Shown here: piece by piece, positions 52,376 to 61,203 of the stretch | Position numbering within the stretch: position 1 is the first letter of the stretch | How the letters are laid out: each line of letters starts with the position of its first letter | Source of the DNA: AP-15 sp963796155 | GTDB lineage: Bacteria; Pseudomonadota; Alphaproteobacteria; ATCC43930; CGMCC-115725 | Length of the DNA: 64,000 nt | Direction of reading: 5' to 3' | NCBI GenBank assembly: GCA_963796155.1 | Contig: CAWCKT010000024.1 | Location: 1-64,000 of the forward strand | Program-made: the position numbers and the translations under genes | Notes under the pieces: model-generated | The model's database searches: none | Told to the model about the DNA's origin: nothing | The model's input: only the letters and a program-made list of their open reading frames with translations

Positions 52376-53800
52376 ATGGATCCTTCGATCCTCGACGGTT
52401 ACGATCCGCAGGAATTTTATTGCGAGATGCTGCGCAGCGCGGCGAGCCAGGCGGTCAGAGAGCGCTTGTCCGGCCTGTCGATCGATGCGCTCAAGGAGCG
52501 CGCCGCCGCCGCCAACGCCGAGCTCTACAACCTCGGTATCACCTTCACGATCTACTCGGATGCGCAGACGATCGACCGGATCCTGCCGTTCGACGTGCTG
52601 CCGCGCATCCTGTCGGCCGAGGAGTGGCGGCATATCGAGCGCGGTGTCATCCAGCGCATAACCGCGCTCAACCTGCTGCTCGACGATATCTACCACGAGC
52701 AGCACCTGCTGCGCGACGGCGTGGTCCCGGCCGATCTGATCCTCGGCAACCGCAACTACCGTCCGCTGATGCGCGGCATCGACCTGCCGCACAAGACCTA
52801 TGTCAATATCTGCGGCACCGATATCGTGCGCGACGAGCGCGGCACGTTCCTGGTGCTCGAGGACAACGCGCGCACCCCCTCCGGCGTCAGCTACGTCGTC
52901 GAGAACCGGCACATGATGCTGCGCGCCTTTCCCGATCTGCTCGACGACATTGGCTTGCGCCCGATCGACAATTACGGCGCCAAGCTGATCGCCGCATTGC
53001 AGGAGGTCGCGCCCGCGGGTGTTGCCGACCCGCAGGTCGTTCTGCTGTCTCCCGGCACCTACAACTCGGCCTATTTCGAGCACGTCTTTCTGGCGCGCGA
53101 GATGGGCGTGGCATTGGTGGAAGGTTCGGATCTGCTCGTCGAGGACGACCGCGTCTTCATGCGGACCACCGGCGGCTTGTCGCGCGTCGATGTGATCTAT
53201 CGCCGGATCAACGACGATTATCTCGATCCCGAAGCGTTTGTTCCCGAGAGCAAGCTGGGCGTGCCCGGGCTGATGCGGGCCTATCGGGCCGGCAATCTGG
53301 CGCTCGCCAACGCCGTCGGGACGGGTGTCGCCGACGACAAGGCGGTCTATGCCTACATGCCTCGGATCATCCGCTATTACCTTGACGAGGATCCGATTCT
53401 GCCCAATGTCGAGACCCACATCTGCCGCGAGCCGAAGGCGTTGCGCTATACGCTCGACCATCTCGCCGATCTCGTCGTCAAGCCGGTCGGCGAAGCGGGC
53501 GGCTACGGCATCACAGTCGGTCCCAGGGCGAGCCTGCGGGAGCTCGACGAATGCCGGACGAAGCTCGTCGCCGACCCGGCCAATTACATCAGCCAGCCCT
53601 GCGTCAACTTGTCGGTGGCGCCGACCCTGGTCGAGGGCCAGATCGAACCCCGGCATGTCGATCTGCGGCCGTTTGCGGTCACCGGATCGAGCACCTGGGT
53701 GTTGCCCGGCGGGCTGACGCGGGTGGCGCTGCGCCGCGGCTCGCTGGTCGTCAATTCCTCGCAGGGCGGCGGCTCGAAGGACACCTGGGTCGTTGAGTGA
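52376..53800 (+). CDS. Circularly permuted ATP-grasp type 2 protein
   Basis: 474 residues from ATG 52376; the frame is open upstream without family similarity. Hallmarks: YNLGITFTIYSDAQTIDRIL PFDVLPRI, then ALNLLLDDIYHEQHLLRDGV VP, and the ATP-grasp core FLVLEDNARTPSGVSYVVEN RHMM. VVLLSPGTYNSAYFEHVFLA and LVVKPVGEAGGYGITVGPRA follow. These permuted ATP-grasp proteins are encoded with alpha-E and transglutaminase genes, exactly as here, and are thought to ligate amino-acid-like groups into an uncharacterised peptide-like product. The gene after it overlaps by 8 bp. Confidence 0.93.
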   Translation: MDPSILDGYDPQEFYCEMLRSAASQAVRERLSGLSIDALKERAAAANAELYNLGITFTIYSDAQTIDRILPFDVLPRILSAEEWRHIERGVIQRITALNLLLDDIYHEQHLLRDGVVPADLILGNRNYRPLMRGIDLPHKTYVNICGTDIVRDERGTFLVLEDNARTPSGVSYVVENRHMMLRAFPDLLDDIGLRPIDNYGAKLIAALQEVAPAGVADPQVVLLSPGTYNSAYFEHVFLAREMGVALVEGSDLLVEDDRVFMRTTGGLSRVDVIYRRINDDYLDPEAFVPESKLGVPGLMRAYRAGNLALANAVGTGVADDKAVYAYMPRIIRYYLDEDPILPNVETHICREPKALRYTLDHLADLVVKPVGEAGGYGITVGPRASLRELDECRTKLVADPANYISQPCVNLSVAPTLVEGQIEPRHVDLRPFAVTGSSTWVLPGGLTRVALRRGSLVVNSSQGGGSKDTWVVE

Positions 53801-54782
53801 CGTTCTGCTCGCCCGTTACGCGGAGTGCATTTTCTGGCTCTCGCGCTATGTCGAGCGCGCCGAGAACCTTGCCCGCATCCTCGACGTCAACGAGACCTTC
53901 TCGCGCGACAGCCAGGGCGGCCAGAATTGGCGCCCAATCGTTCAGTTGAATTCGGACGAGGAACGCTTTTTCGCGGCCCATCCGGCGGCCACTGCGCAGA
54001 GCGTGGTGAAATTCTATGTGATCGACAGCGACAATCCGACCTCGATTGTCAGCGCGATCCGCTATGCCCGTGAGAACGCGCGCACGCTTCGCCCGTTGAT
54101 CTCGATCGAGATGTGGGTGCAGCTCAACATGTTCTACAACCGCCTCGTCGCTCTGGGAGAGGCCGACCTCATGCCCGGCAGGCTCGCAGCACTGCTCGGC
54201 ACCATCAAGGAAGCCTGTCAGACCCATACCGGCATCACCGAGGGCACCTTCTTCCGCGACCAGGGCTGGTATTTCTATCAGCTCGGCCGCTATATCGAGC
54301 GCGCCGACCAGACCACACGGCTGCTCGACATCAAGTATCACCTGCTGCTGCCCAGCGTCTCGGATGTCGGCTCGCCGACCGATGTCAGCCAGTGGAACGC
54401 GCTGCTCCGCTCGGCCGCCGGCTATTACGCCTACCGGCGCCTGCACACGGCCAGCACGACCCCGGCACGGGTGGCGGGTTTCCTGCTGCTCAACCAGGCC
54501 TTTCCGCGCTCGGTCCATCATTGCGTGCGCGAGGCCGGCCGGCTGCTCGGCGAACTGAAGTCGCGCTATGCTTTGCGCCACGGCAACGACGCCGCCGAAG
54601 AGCTCGACCGCTTGCGCGCCGTCCTTGGAACGCTCGACATATCGACGATCCTCAGCGAAGGTCTCCACGAGTTCCTGGATCTGATGCAACAGCAGTTGAT
54701 CGCCATCACCCGCGACCTCTCGATCGCCTTCTTCGGCTATGCGCCCGAGCCCGCGCAGGCCCAGAAGGCAACTCCGCAATAG
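53793..54782 (+). CDS. Alpha-E domain protein
   Basis: 329 residues, starting at a TTG codon (53793) that overlaps the ATP-grasp stop by 8 bp; no ATG fits. All-helical, with the family start LLARYAECIFWLSRYVERAE NLARILDVNETF. Repeated E-R-A helices occur at FYQLGRYIERADQTTRLLDI KYHLLLP, and QWNALLRSAAGYYAYRRLH follows. Alpha-E domains occur only next to ATP-grasp/transglutaminase genes and their role is unknown, probably assisting amide-bond formation. Translational coupling to its neighbour supports joint action. Confidence 0.93.
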   Translation: MSDVLLARYAECIFWLSRYVERAENLARILDVNETFSRDSQGGQNWRPIVQLNSDEERFFAAHPAATAQSVVKFYVIDSDNPTSIVSAIRYARENARTLRPLISIEMWVQLNMFYNRLVALGEADLMPGRLAALLGTIKEACQTHTGITEGTFFRDQGWYFYQLGRYIERADQTTRLLDIKYHLLLPSVSDVGSPTDVSQWNALLRSAAGYYAYRRLHTASTTPARVAGFLLLNQAFPRSVHHCVREAGRLLGELKSRYALRHGNDAAEELDRLRAVLGTLDISTILSEGLHEFLDLMQQQLIAITRDLSIAFFGYAPEPAQAQKATPQ

Positions 54783-54791
54783 GCAGAGGCG

Positions 54792-55724
54792 ATGCAGGTC
54801 ATCACCGTTCGCCACGTCACCACCTACCGCTACAAGCAGCCGGTTGCCTTCGGCGAGCACCGCATGATGTTGCGGCCGCGCGACAGCTACGACCAGAAGC
54901 TGCTCGACGCCGCGCTAGCGATCACCCCGGAACCCGTCGATATCCGCTGGGTGCACGACGTGTTCGGCAATTGCGTCGCGATCGCCCGATTCGCCGGACG
55001 GGCGCAGGAGCTACGTTTCGAGAGCGTGATCCGCCTCGACCACTCGCCGAGCAATGCCCTCGACTTCCAGATCGAGGAATACGCGAAAAGGTACCCTTTC
55101 ACCTATGGCGCCGACGAGATGCCCGATCTGTTGCGCTCGATCGAGCGGCAATATTTCGATCCCGAGCGCGAGGTCGACCGGTGGGCGCGGCAGTTCTTGC
55201 GTCATGACGGCCGCACCGACAGCTCCGAGCTGCTCGCCGCGATGACCCACGCGATCCGCCAGGACCTGGACTATGTCGCCCGCGAGGAACCGGGCGTCCA
55301 GGATCCGGTCAAGACATTGCGCATCCAGAGCGGCAGCTGCCGCGATTTCGCGGTGCTGATGATGGAGGCGGTGCGCTCGCTCGGGCTCGCCGCGCGTTTT
55401 GTCACCGGCTACCTCTACGTCCCCGAGGGCAGCCGCAGCGAAAGGGTAGGCGGCGACGCCACCCACGCCTGGCTCCAGGTTTACCTGCCCGGGGCCGGCT
55501 GGGTCGAATACGACCCGACCAACGGCATCGTCGGCAATCACGATCTGATCCGGGTCGCGGTTGCGCGCGACCCGCGCCAGGCGGTGCCAATCTCGGGCAC
55601 CTGGACCGGCTTTCCGTCCGATCATCTCGGCATGACCGTCGAGGTCGAGGTCACCGCCGCGAGCGACCCGGCCACGGCGTCGAAAACGGCCGTAAAGACG
55701 CGTCGGTCGCGGGTCGCGGGATGA
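54792..55724 (+). CDS. Transglutaminase-like cysteine peptidase family protein
   Basis: 310 residues. The N-terminal beta domain starts VITVRHVTTYRYKQPVAFGE HRMMLRPR, the bacterial transglutaminase-like N-domain. The catalytic triad is Cys in IQSGSCRDFAVLMMEAVRSL near residue 180, His in GGDATHAWLQVYLPGAGWVE, and Asp in YDPTNG. No signal peptide. It completes the trio with the ATP-grasp and alpha-E genes (9 bp after the latter). It may act as an amidase or transpeptidase on the product of the ATP-grasp protein. Confidence 0.93.
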   Translation: MQVITVRHVTTYRYKQPVAFGEHRMMLRPRDSYDQKLLDAALAITPEPVDIRWVHDVFGNCVAIARFAGRAQELRFESVIRLDHSPSNALDFQIEEYAKRYPFTYGADEMPDLLRSIERQYFDPEREVDRWARQFLRHDGRTDSSELLAAMTHAIRQDLDYVAREEPGVQDPVKTLRIQSGSCRDFAVLMMEAVRSLGLAARFVTGYLYVPEGSRSERVGGDATHAWLQVYLPGAGWVEYDPTNGIVGNHDLIRVAVARDPRQAVPISGTWTGFPSDHLGMTVEVEVTAASDPATASKTAVKTRRSRVAG

Positions 55725-55749
55725 CCTCGTTCGCCCGCTTCGATCCGCT

Positions 55750-56853
55750 CTATGCGACTTGCTTCTGCCCGGTGTCCGAGGCACGCACGATCGCATCGAG
55801 CAGGCGATGGCGGGTAACGGCTGCGTCGAAACCGGGGCTCGCGGGCTTGCCGTCACGGATGCGGTCGCCGAGCTTCGCGTAAAGCTGAGCGACATTGTAG
55901 GGAGACCCCGCGGGCACACCTTCGGGCACCCAGCGGTATCTGCCGGGAACCGGCAGGTCAGCGAGCGCCGCGCCCTCACCGCGTGCGCCTTTCAGGTTCA
56001 GTTCCTGGCGCTGCATCGAGTTACGCGAGGTGGCGGTAAGCACGAGGTCGCCCTCTTCGCCATGGATCTCGAATAGGAAATCGCTCCCGCGCGCCATGCC
56101 GCCGCGGACCTGGAACGAGACGACCGCGCCATCTCCGACGATGCCGCTGACGACCAGCTGGTCGGGCGAGGTCTTGGTGATCATCTCGCCGGTTTCCGCC
56201 AGCGGGATACGATCGCGCTGGCTGACCACGAAGGCCGACAGCTCGCGGAATTCGCCGAGGCAATAGCACAGCGCGTCCACCGTGTGGCCCCCGGTGATCG
56301 TCAAGAGGTTGGCGCCGTTGGCCCGATCGGCCTGGTAGGCGCGGTCGATCGAGGCGCCCCAGTTCGGCGCGCAGGCGATCATCGTCGCTGCCAGGACCCG
56401 GCCGACATAGCCGTCGGCGACCAGATCCCTGACATAGTTGATCGCCGGCGACATCTGGCCTTGCAGCCCGACCGCGTGCCGGATTCCTTTGCGTTCGGCG
56501 GCATCGAGCATCCGGACGGCCTCGGCGGTGTCGCGGCCGAGCGGCCATTCGCAATAGACATGCTTGCCGGCCTCGATCGCAGCCATGACCGGCCGGTAAT
56601 GATCGGGCACCTTGACGCTGACCGTGACCAGGTCGACATCGGGATGTTGCGCAAGCTTTTCAGGATCCGAAAACGCTAGCGGAATCCCGTAATGCCGGGC
56701 GGCCGCATCGGCCAATTCCTGCCGCGTCGTGCACAGTGCGGTGATTGCGAATTCTGGAAGCGCCCGCAACGCCGGGATATGGGCAATCGAGGCAAACCCG
56801 CGCTGCGGACTGACCCCGACGATGCCGACGCGGATTTTGCTGCTCGTCGCCAT
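55750..56853 (-). CDS. Gal80-like Gfo/Idh/MocA-family oxidoreductase
   Basis: 367 residues from ATG 56853 behind GAGGGAAATC. The Rossmann start is KIRVGIVGVSPQRGFASIAH IPALRALPEF. The position that carries the catalytic Lys in most family members (E-K-P-L/I) reads GKHVYCEWPLGRDTAEAVRM, so Trp replaces Lys. That E-W-P form is what I associate with the Gal80-like branch, where regulators and non-canonical dehydrogenases occur. The C-terminal domain has NLLTITGGHTVDALCYCLGE F with the conserved G-G-H. NAD(P) binding is likely; redox activity is uncertain. Confidence 0.88.
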   Translation of the reverse strand: MATSSKIRVGIVGVSPQRGFASIAHIPALRALPEFAITALCTTRQELADAAARHYGIPLAFSDPEKLAQHPDVDLVTVSVKVPDHYRPVMAAIEAGKHVYCEWPLGRDTAEAVRMLDAAERKGIRHAVGLQGQMSPAINYVRDLVADGYVGRVLAATMIACAPNWGASIDRAYQADRANGANLLTITGGHTVDALCYCLGEFRELSAFVVSQRDRIPLAETGEMITKTSPDQLVVSGIVGDGAVVSFQVRGGMARGSDFLFEIHGEEGDLVLTATSRNSMQRQELNLKGARGEGAALADLPVPGRYRWVPEGVPAGSPYNVAQLYAKLGDRIRDGKPASPGFDAAVTRHRLLDAIVRASDTGQKQVA

Positions 56854-56887
56854 GATTTCCCTCTTGAGCGGACCGATGGTTCGGGGG

Positions 56888-56980
56888 CTATCTCTCTTGC
56901 TGCACCAGCTCGACCATGATGCCTTCGGGTCCGCGGATAAAGGCCAGACGCAGACCGGGATCGCGCCCGTGAGGACCAAT
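56888..56980 (-). pseudogene. C-terminal remnant of a VOC-family gene
   Basis: The minus strand reads GPHGRDPGLRLAFIRGPEGI followed by MVELVQQER and a TAG at 56888. 'F-x-x-G-P-E-G-I-x-x-E-L-V' is the terminal strand of glyoxalase/VOC proteins with the metal-binding Glu. Only about 30 residues are left. The similarity ends where a small inverted-repeat element begins (56978), which suggests the gene was truncated there. Confidence 0.65.
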
Positions 56981-57098
56981 TTCCCTGCCGGCAGGGAAAA
57001 ATTCGCATCAGAGCCGCGAATTCCGCCAAAAACACAAGAATTATCAGCCTCTTACCCTCTGAACCGGACGTTTCCGGGACGCCTCGGCAGGGAAATTG
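56978..57098. repeat. 121-bp element with 14-bp inverted ends
   Basis: CAATTTCCCTGCCG (56978-56991) and CGGCAGGGAAATTG (57085-57098) are perfect inverted repeats. The left end also forms the 20-bp perfect palindrome TTTCCCTGCCGGCAGGGAAA (56981-57000). The interior is less G+C-rich and has no gene. Size and structure resemble a miniature inverted-repeat element. It separates the VOC remnant from the enolase-superfamily gene. Confidence 0.7.
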
Positions 57099-57192
57099 TG
57101 ACCAGGTTCTGACGCCCAGCCGCGAGCGGATGCGCCGGAGGCCGGGAATGGTTATGCTCGGCCGAGATCCCCGAGCCGATGGGAGAGCGCCG

Positions 57193-58393
57193 ATGAAGGT
57201 CGCGGGCCTCGAAATCCTGCGCTGCGACGCGGGCTGGCGGAACTACCATTTCCTGAAGCTCACCACCGACGAGGGTGTGGTCGGCTGGAGCGAGTTCGAC
57301 GAAGGCTTCGGTTCGCCCGGGGTCAGTGCCGTCATCGAACGGCTCGCCGCGCGGGTCGTCGGGCAGGATGCGTTCGACCACGAGCGGATCTATGCCGAGC
57401 TCTACTGCTTCACCCGGCCGGCCGCCGGGGGTGTGGTCGCGGAGGGGCTGGGGGCGATCGAGAACGCGCTGCTCGACGCCAAGGCCAAGGCGCTGGGTGT
57501 GCCGTGCTACGTGCTGCTCGGCGGCAAGGTGCGCGACCGGGTGCGGGTCTATTGGTCGCATTGCGCGACCTGGCGGATCAACCATCCGACCCTCTACAAG
57601 CCGGCGATCACCAGCCTCGACGGCGTCACCGCACTCGGCGCCGAGGTGCGCGAGAAGGGCTTCACCGCACTCAAGACCAACATCTTCCTCTATGACGGCG
57701 GGGCGCCGCGCGGCTGGCGGCCCGGTTTCGGCGTGCCGTTCCTGCCCGAGCTCAACGTCGACAAGCAGGTGCTGCGCGACCTGCGCACCCATCTCGCGGC
57801 GATGCGCGAGGGGGCGGGACCCGATATCGACCTCTTGCTCGATCTCAATTTCAACGCCAAGACCGAAGGGTATCTCCAAATCCTGAAGGCGATCGCCGAT
57901 TTCGGCATGTTCTGGGTCGAGATCGACAGCTACAGCCCGGAGGCGCTCGGCTATATCCGGCGGCAGAGCCCGCACCCGATCAGCTCGTGCGAGACCCTCT
58001 TGGGACTGCGCGAGTTCCTGCCCTATTTCCGCGAGCAGGCGATCGATGTCGCGATCATCGACGCGGTGTGGAACGGGGTGTGGCAGGCGATGAAGATCGC
58101 CACCGCCGCCGAGGCCTTCGAGGTCAACATCGCGCCGCACAATTTCTACGGCCATCTCGCGACAATGATGAACGCGCATTTCGCCGCCGCGACGCCGAAT
58201 TTGCGCATCATGGAGATCGACATCGACCGCCTCCCCTGGGACGACGAAGTGTTCACGACCGTCGCCGCAATTCGAGAGCGGGCATCTCATGGTCCCCTCG
58301 ACGCCGGGCTGGGGCACCGAACCCGTCGAGGAGGCGATCCACGCGCACCCGCCTAGGGCGCCAGGCGGCCTGCTGCACTACCGGCAGTCTTGA
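57193..58393 (+). pseudogene. Mandelate racemase / muconate lactonising enzyme-family gene with 3' frameshift
   Basis: From ATG 57193 the product is an enolase-superfamily protein: capping domain LEILRCDAGWRNYHFLKLTT DEGVVGWSEFDEGFG, then the barrel with GFTALKTNIFLYDGG (Lys), DLLLDLNFNAKTEGYLQI (Asp), FWVEIDSY (Glu), ISSCETLLGLREF (Glu), VAIIDAVWNGVW (Asp) and IAPHNFYGHLATMMNAHFAA (His). Near 58265 one extra base shifts the frame; the correct ending FESGHLMVPSTPGWGTEPVE then EAIHAHPPRAPGGLLHYRQS is read in the next frame, to 58393. Unrepaired, the protein would end with 30 unrelated residues at 58356. Dehydratase or racemase activity on an acid sugar is likely. Confidence 0.85.
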
Positions 58394-58449
58394 GCGGTGC
58401 GCTCCGCCCGCTACACCCGCGACTATCAAGCCGGTGCTGTCGTTTTTAA

Positions 58450-58468
58450 CAATTTATATGTTGACAAT
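58450..58468. repeat. 19-bp A/T-rich promoter-like repeat, copy 1 (partner at 62231-62249)
   Basis: CAATTTATATGTTGACAAT differs from 62231-62249 (CAATTTATATATTGACAAT) at one base. Both contain TTGACA in the + direction within A/T-rich pockets that precede accessory genes. They could be related promoters or the two edges of an inserted segment. Confidence 0.5.
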
Positions 58469-58681
58469 GCCTCCGGCGTCAAGCAGATTATTCCAACTGC
58501 GTCCCGCCGGGACGATCGCCTGAGGCCGGGTCGGACCGGCTGTCGAATAACGACGCTTTGCAAGCGCGCGAGACCCATGCACTGGCCCGCGAATACGTCC
58601 GAAACTGCAACCGCGACGACGCTTTCATGTATCGCCAAGCGGGCCTAGATATGGATAAGCGAAGAGTTGGGAGTGGCTTGC

Positions 58682-58918
58682 ATGAATACTACGCTCACAC
58701 ATCACGAGAATCGCAAAATTGTGCTTCCAACCTGGGAACGCATCACTCCGATTGTTCGCTCCGCTCTGGTGTGCGCGGTCCTGGCCCTTGCACTCGTCAG
58801 CATAATGTGCCTGGGCGCTGGCATCTCTGTGATCCCGGGCTGGATTCAGGGGTTATTTGCGACGGGTGGAGCCGCGCTCGGTGCCACGATTGGGATTTTG
58901 CGTGGGCCTACTGCTTAG
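58682..58918 (+). CDS. Hypothetical small membrane protein
   Basis: 78 residues from ATG 58682 (58667 in frame). A short soluble start TLTHHENRKIVLPTWERITP is followed by two hydrophobic spans: VRSALVCAVLALALVSIMCL and IQGLFATGGAALGATIGIL. No family is recognised. The next gene begins inside its end, so the two are probably translated together. Confidence 0.5.
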   Translation: MNTTLTHHENRKIVLPTWERITPIVRSALVCAVLALALVSIMCLGAGISVIPGWIQGLFATGGAALGATIGILRGPTA

Positions 58919-59195
58919 CATACTCCCGACCCGAGGGGTTCTTGTAGTTCCCTGGATCGTAAGTCTTGCTGCACTCCATTGCATAATCCGGTGGCGCCTA
59001 GCCGTAAGGGATGGGCGCCAGCTCCCCGGGAGTATACAGCTTGCGCATGAGGCGCATTGGTTTGGCGCGTCGGTAGTCGTGTTAGGGGGGCTTATATATG
59101 AGCCCATACTTAGGGCGTTCTTCGAAGTCCCCTGGTATCTGGGAATTGCTGCTTTCGGTGGCCTTATAGAATCAATTCGCGCGCTGCGTACCTGA
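58902..59195 (+). CDS. Hypothetical membrane protein, coupled to the previous gene
   Basis: 97 residues from a GTG at 58902, overlapping the preceding gene by 17 bp. Three hydrophobic stretches: LLLSILPTRGVLVVPWIVSL AAL, then FGASVVVLGGLIYEPILRAF and WYLGIAAFGGLIESI, with a charged loop RWRLAVRDGRQLPG. No family is recognised. A two-component membrane complex with its neighbour is possible. Confidence 0.45.
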   Translation: MGLLLSILPTRGVLVVPWIVSLAALHCIIRWRLAVRDGRQLPGSIQLAHEAHWFGASVVVLGGLIYEPILRAFFEVPWYLGIAAFGGLIESIRALRT

Positions 59196-59365
59196 TAGCT
59201 ACCCACGGGTCGGGTGGTAACCGCATTTCATCCGGCGTCGCCTCGCGACGCCTTCGACCCCAAACCCCGCGGCCGAGATTGTGACCGAACCCAGCGCGAT
59301 TGTATGCCCTGGCCAATACAGGCGATCCCTCGGGTTGGTTCCTCAACGGGAGACCGACCTCTTTG

Positions 59366-59501
59366 GACCGTCCCGCAATTCGAGGGCGGGCATCTCGTGG
59401 TCCCCTCGACGCCGGGCTGGGGAACCGAACCCGTCGAGGAGGCGATCCTCTCGCACCCGCCAAAGGCGCCCATCGGCTTGCTGCGCTACCGGCAGTCTTG
59501 A
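59366..59501 (+). pseudogene. Duplicated 3' end of the mandelate racemase-family gene
   Basis: Positions 59366-59501 read TVPQFEGGHLVVPSTPGWGT then EPVEEAILSHPPKAPIGLLR YRQS and stop. They match the 3' end of the gene at 57193-58393 at roughly nine bases in ten. Here the frame is intact across the point where the first copy has its extra base (GTCCCGCAATTC versus GTCGCCGCAATTC). No upstream part of the gene is present. It is a leftover of a second gene copy or of recombination. Confidence 0.85.
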
Positions 59502-59612
59502 GTCGCACGCTAAACCCGTAGTCGGCTCTGGCGGTTATTGCACTTGACTGAACTACAGAACAAGAACACCGTCGGCCTCGACTGGCCGGCGCAAGAGTCC
59601 TATTTCGGGGGC

Positions 59613-59792
59613 ATGAAGGCGAAGAAGCCCCAGCCTCCCGCCAAGCCGATACCGAATTGGGATCTGACCGAGGAGGAAGCCGCTGCCGTAGAACGAGGGA
59701 TACGGCGGTTCCTCGACACCCCGCCGCGGCCGCACGGACGATCGCCAAAGGATCGACAACCGGCGGGCGGCGTGAAGCAGCCTCGCAGGTAA
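59613..59792 (+). CDS. Hypothetical small soluble protein
   Basis: 59 residues from ATG 59613. Pro/Lys-rich start KAKKPQPPAKPIPNWDLTEE, then an amphipathic helix EEAAAVERGIRRFLDTPP and a basic tail. The 'W-D-L-T-E-E-E-x-x-x-V' helix start looks like a genuine small protein of the kind seen in Rhizobiales, but I know no function. A longer form from 59538 is open. Confidence 0.4.
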   Translation: MKAKKPQPPAKPIPNWDLTEEEAAAVERGIRRFLDTPPRPHGRSPKDRQPAGGVKQPRR

Positions 59793-59910
59793 ACGTCCTC
59801 TCTTGCGCTCGTTTGGGTTCCTCCCGACGAGTATCTGACGACATTTGGTTAAAATGTTTCTTACCTCACGATTGGGTGGAAAGATGATTGGGAATCAAGA
59901 TAGCGAGCGA

Positions 59911-60696
59911 TCAAAAAAAGTGTCTTTCGAAAATACCTATGATGCGCTCGATGAAATTGATCAGGTTTTGGAGAGTTGGAATGACAGGTTGACCCTCGAA
60001 AGCTTGGCCATCCCCAAAGATTATGTTGAAAATCGTATCAATATCTATGCCTTGTGGCGCGTCAGTGGGGACAAACGACAAGACTATTACGCCGTCTTTC
60101 AGAACAAATTTTTTTGTGGAAAGGAAAGGAACAAAAATTTCCGTTTTCATTTGCCCAGGAACTGGGGAGACGGAAATAGAGCGGGTGACAACGAGCGAGC
60201 CAGTTGTGACGAGAACGGTATGTTTGTCATCGACGTCAATCTCGTGAAGCTGGCGAATGGCTTGTCCCTTCCCTCCCGTATAGGGCTCCAAGCGGCGAAT
60301 AAATCTTTGGGCTGCGGGCGGAAGTCGCTTTATTTTTCTCGAAGCCTCGGCTTCAAAACTTTGCCGATTTGTCGCTGTTGGGAAGTATGTATCCCTCAAC
60401 GCGCTGCCGCTGGTAGCACCGGTCGCTCTGGCCAAGTCGGTGGTTACCAGATCGAGGGCGGCTCGCAGGTTATGAGCGACATCGCCGATGATGGCCGAAA
60501 ACTGAGCGGGAATCTCCTTAACATCTCTGACGCGCGCTCTCACCCAATCATGACCGCCCTCAGCAACGTAATCCTCAAAGACAATGCGGTAAGGTTCGTC
60601 TTGCACGAACCTCGAGATTTCAGTTTCGAGTTCTTGGGTGTGGCGTTTGGCCCTCTCAATCTTTAGCTTTGGACCTACCAGTGGTTCTGGTACCAT
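59911..60696 (-). CDS. Uncharacterised accessory protein
   Basis: 261 residues. The sequence has a family look I have met in hypothetical proteins of accessory regions: KLKIERAKRHTQELETEISR at the start, IIGDVAHNLRAALDLVTTDL near residue 70, then a run like AAQRFIRRLEPYTGGKGQAI and RQLHEIDVDDKHTVLVTTGS. A long beta-like C-terminal half ends in a hydrophobic helix NLINFIERIIGIFERHFF. Its composition is much less G+C-rich than most genes here, a sign of acquisition. No enzymatic motif is evident. It lies upstream of the IS5 element. Confidence 0.65.
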   Translation of the reverse strand: MVPEPLVGPKLKIERAKRHTQELETEISRFVQDEPYRIVFEDYVAEGGHDWVRARVRDVKEIPAQFSAIIGDVAHNLRAALDLVTTDLARATGATSGSALRDTYFPTATNRQSFEAEASRKIKRLPPAAQRFIRRLEPYTGGKGQAIRQLHEIDVDDKHTVLVTTGSLVVTRSISVSPVPGQMKTEIFVPFLSTKKFVLKDGVIVLSFVPTDAPQGIDIDTIFNIIFGDGQAFEGQPVIPTLQNLINFIERIIGIFERHFF

Positions 60697-61203
60697 GATT
60701 GGCCAATTCCGTCCCTAGCGTGACTTCGAACACCACCTAGGATAACGGAAGTCGGTCGGGGCCGTAAGCCCGGCCGCCTCAGGGTTTCGCGGAGGTGAGT
60801 GGAACAGCCAAGCGAGGCACTGCACGCGGCAAGCGCCGGTTGTCACGCCGAGCAGGACGGCCCGGTACTCTCTCTCCTAGTCGGGAGCTGCGCGAGATGC
60901 GCTGCGAGCGCATCATCAGAAACAGTCACGGTGACGGAGTGCGGCCGATAATCTCGATCGCCGGGCGGGTGAACATCGTCTGGCATGCGTGCGGTATGCC
61001 AGAAGATGGTTGATCAAATGGGGCTTCGTCGGTGTGTAGATCGCTCTCGCGGCGGGCGTTCTGCATCAGAATCTCGTACACCTTCTCTCCGGTCAGGCGA
61101 TCAACCTTGATCGAGAGAGCAGAGCCGCCGTGCTATACAAGCGTTCTAAGTGTCCGAATCTTAATCGTATAGGTTGTAGGGCTTACCTGGGATCGTGTAA
61201 TAG
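60697..61203. other. Gene-poor stretch beside the IS element
   Basis: 507 bp. On the minus strand about 61130-60935 a frame reads SIKVDRLTGEKVYEILMQNA RRESDLHTDEAP and stops, with coding-like composition but no start, so it may be the end of a gene cut by past rearrangement. No family is recognised. A 72-codon frame on the plus strand (60795-61013) is Arg-rich and unconvincing. Confidence 0.35.

Noticed and set aside
60795..61013. 72-codon plus-strand frame upstream of the IS5 element
   Set aside because: Arg-rich, no ribosome site and no coding-like pattern.
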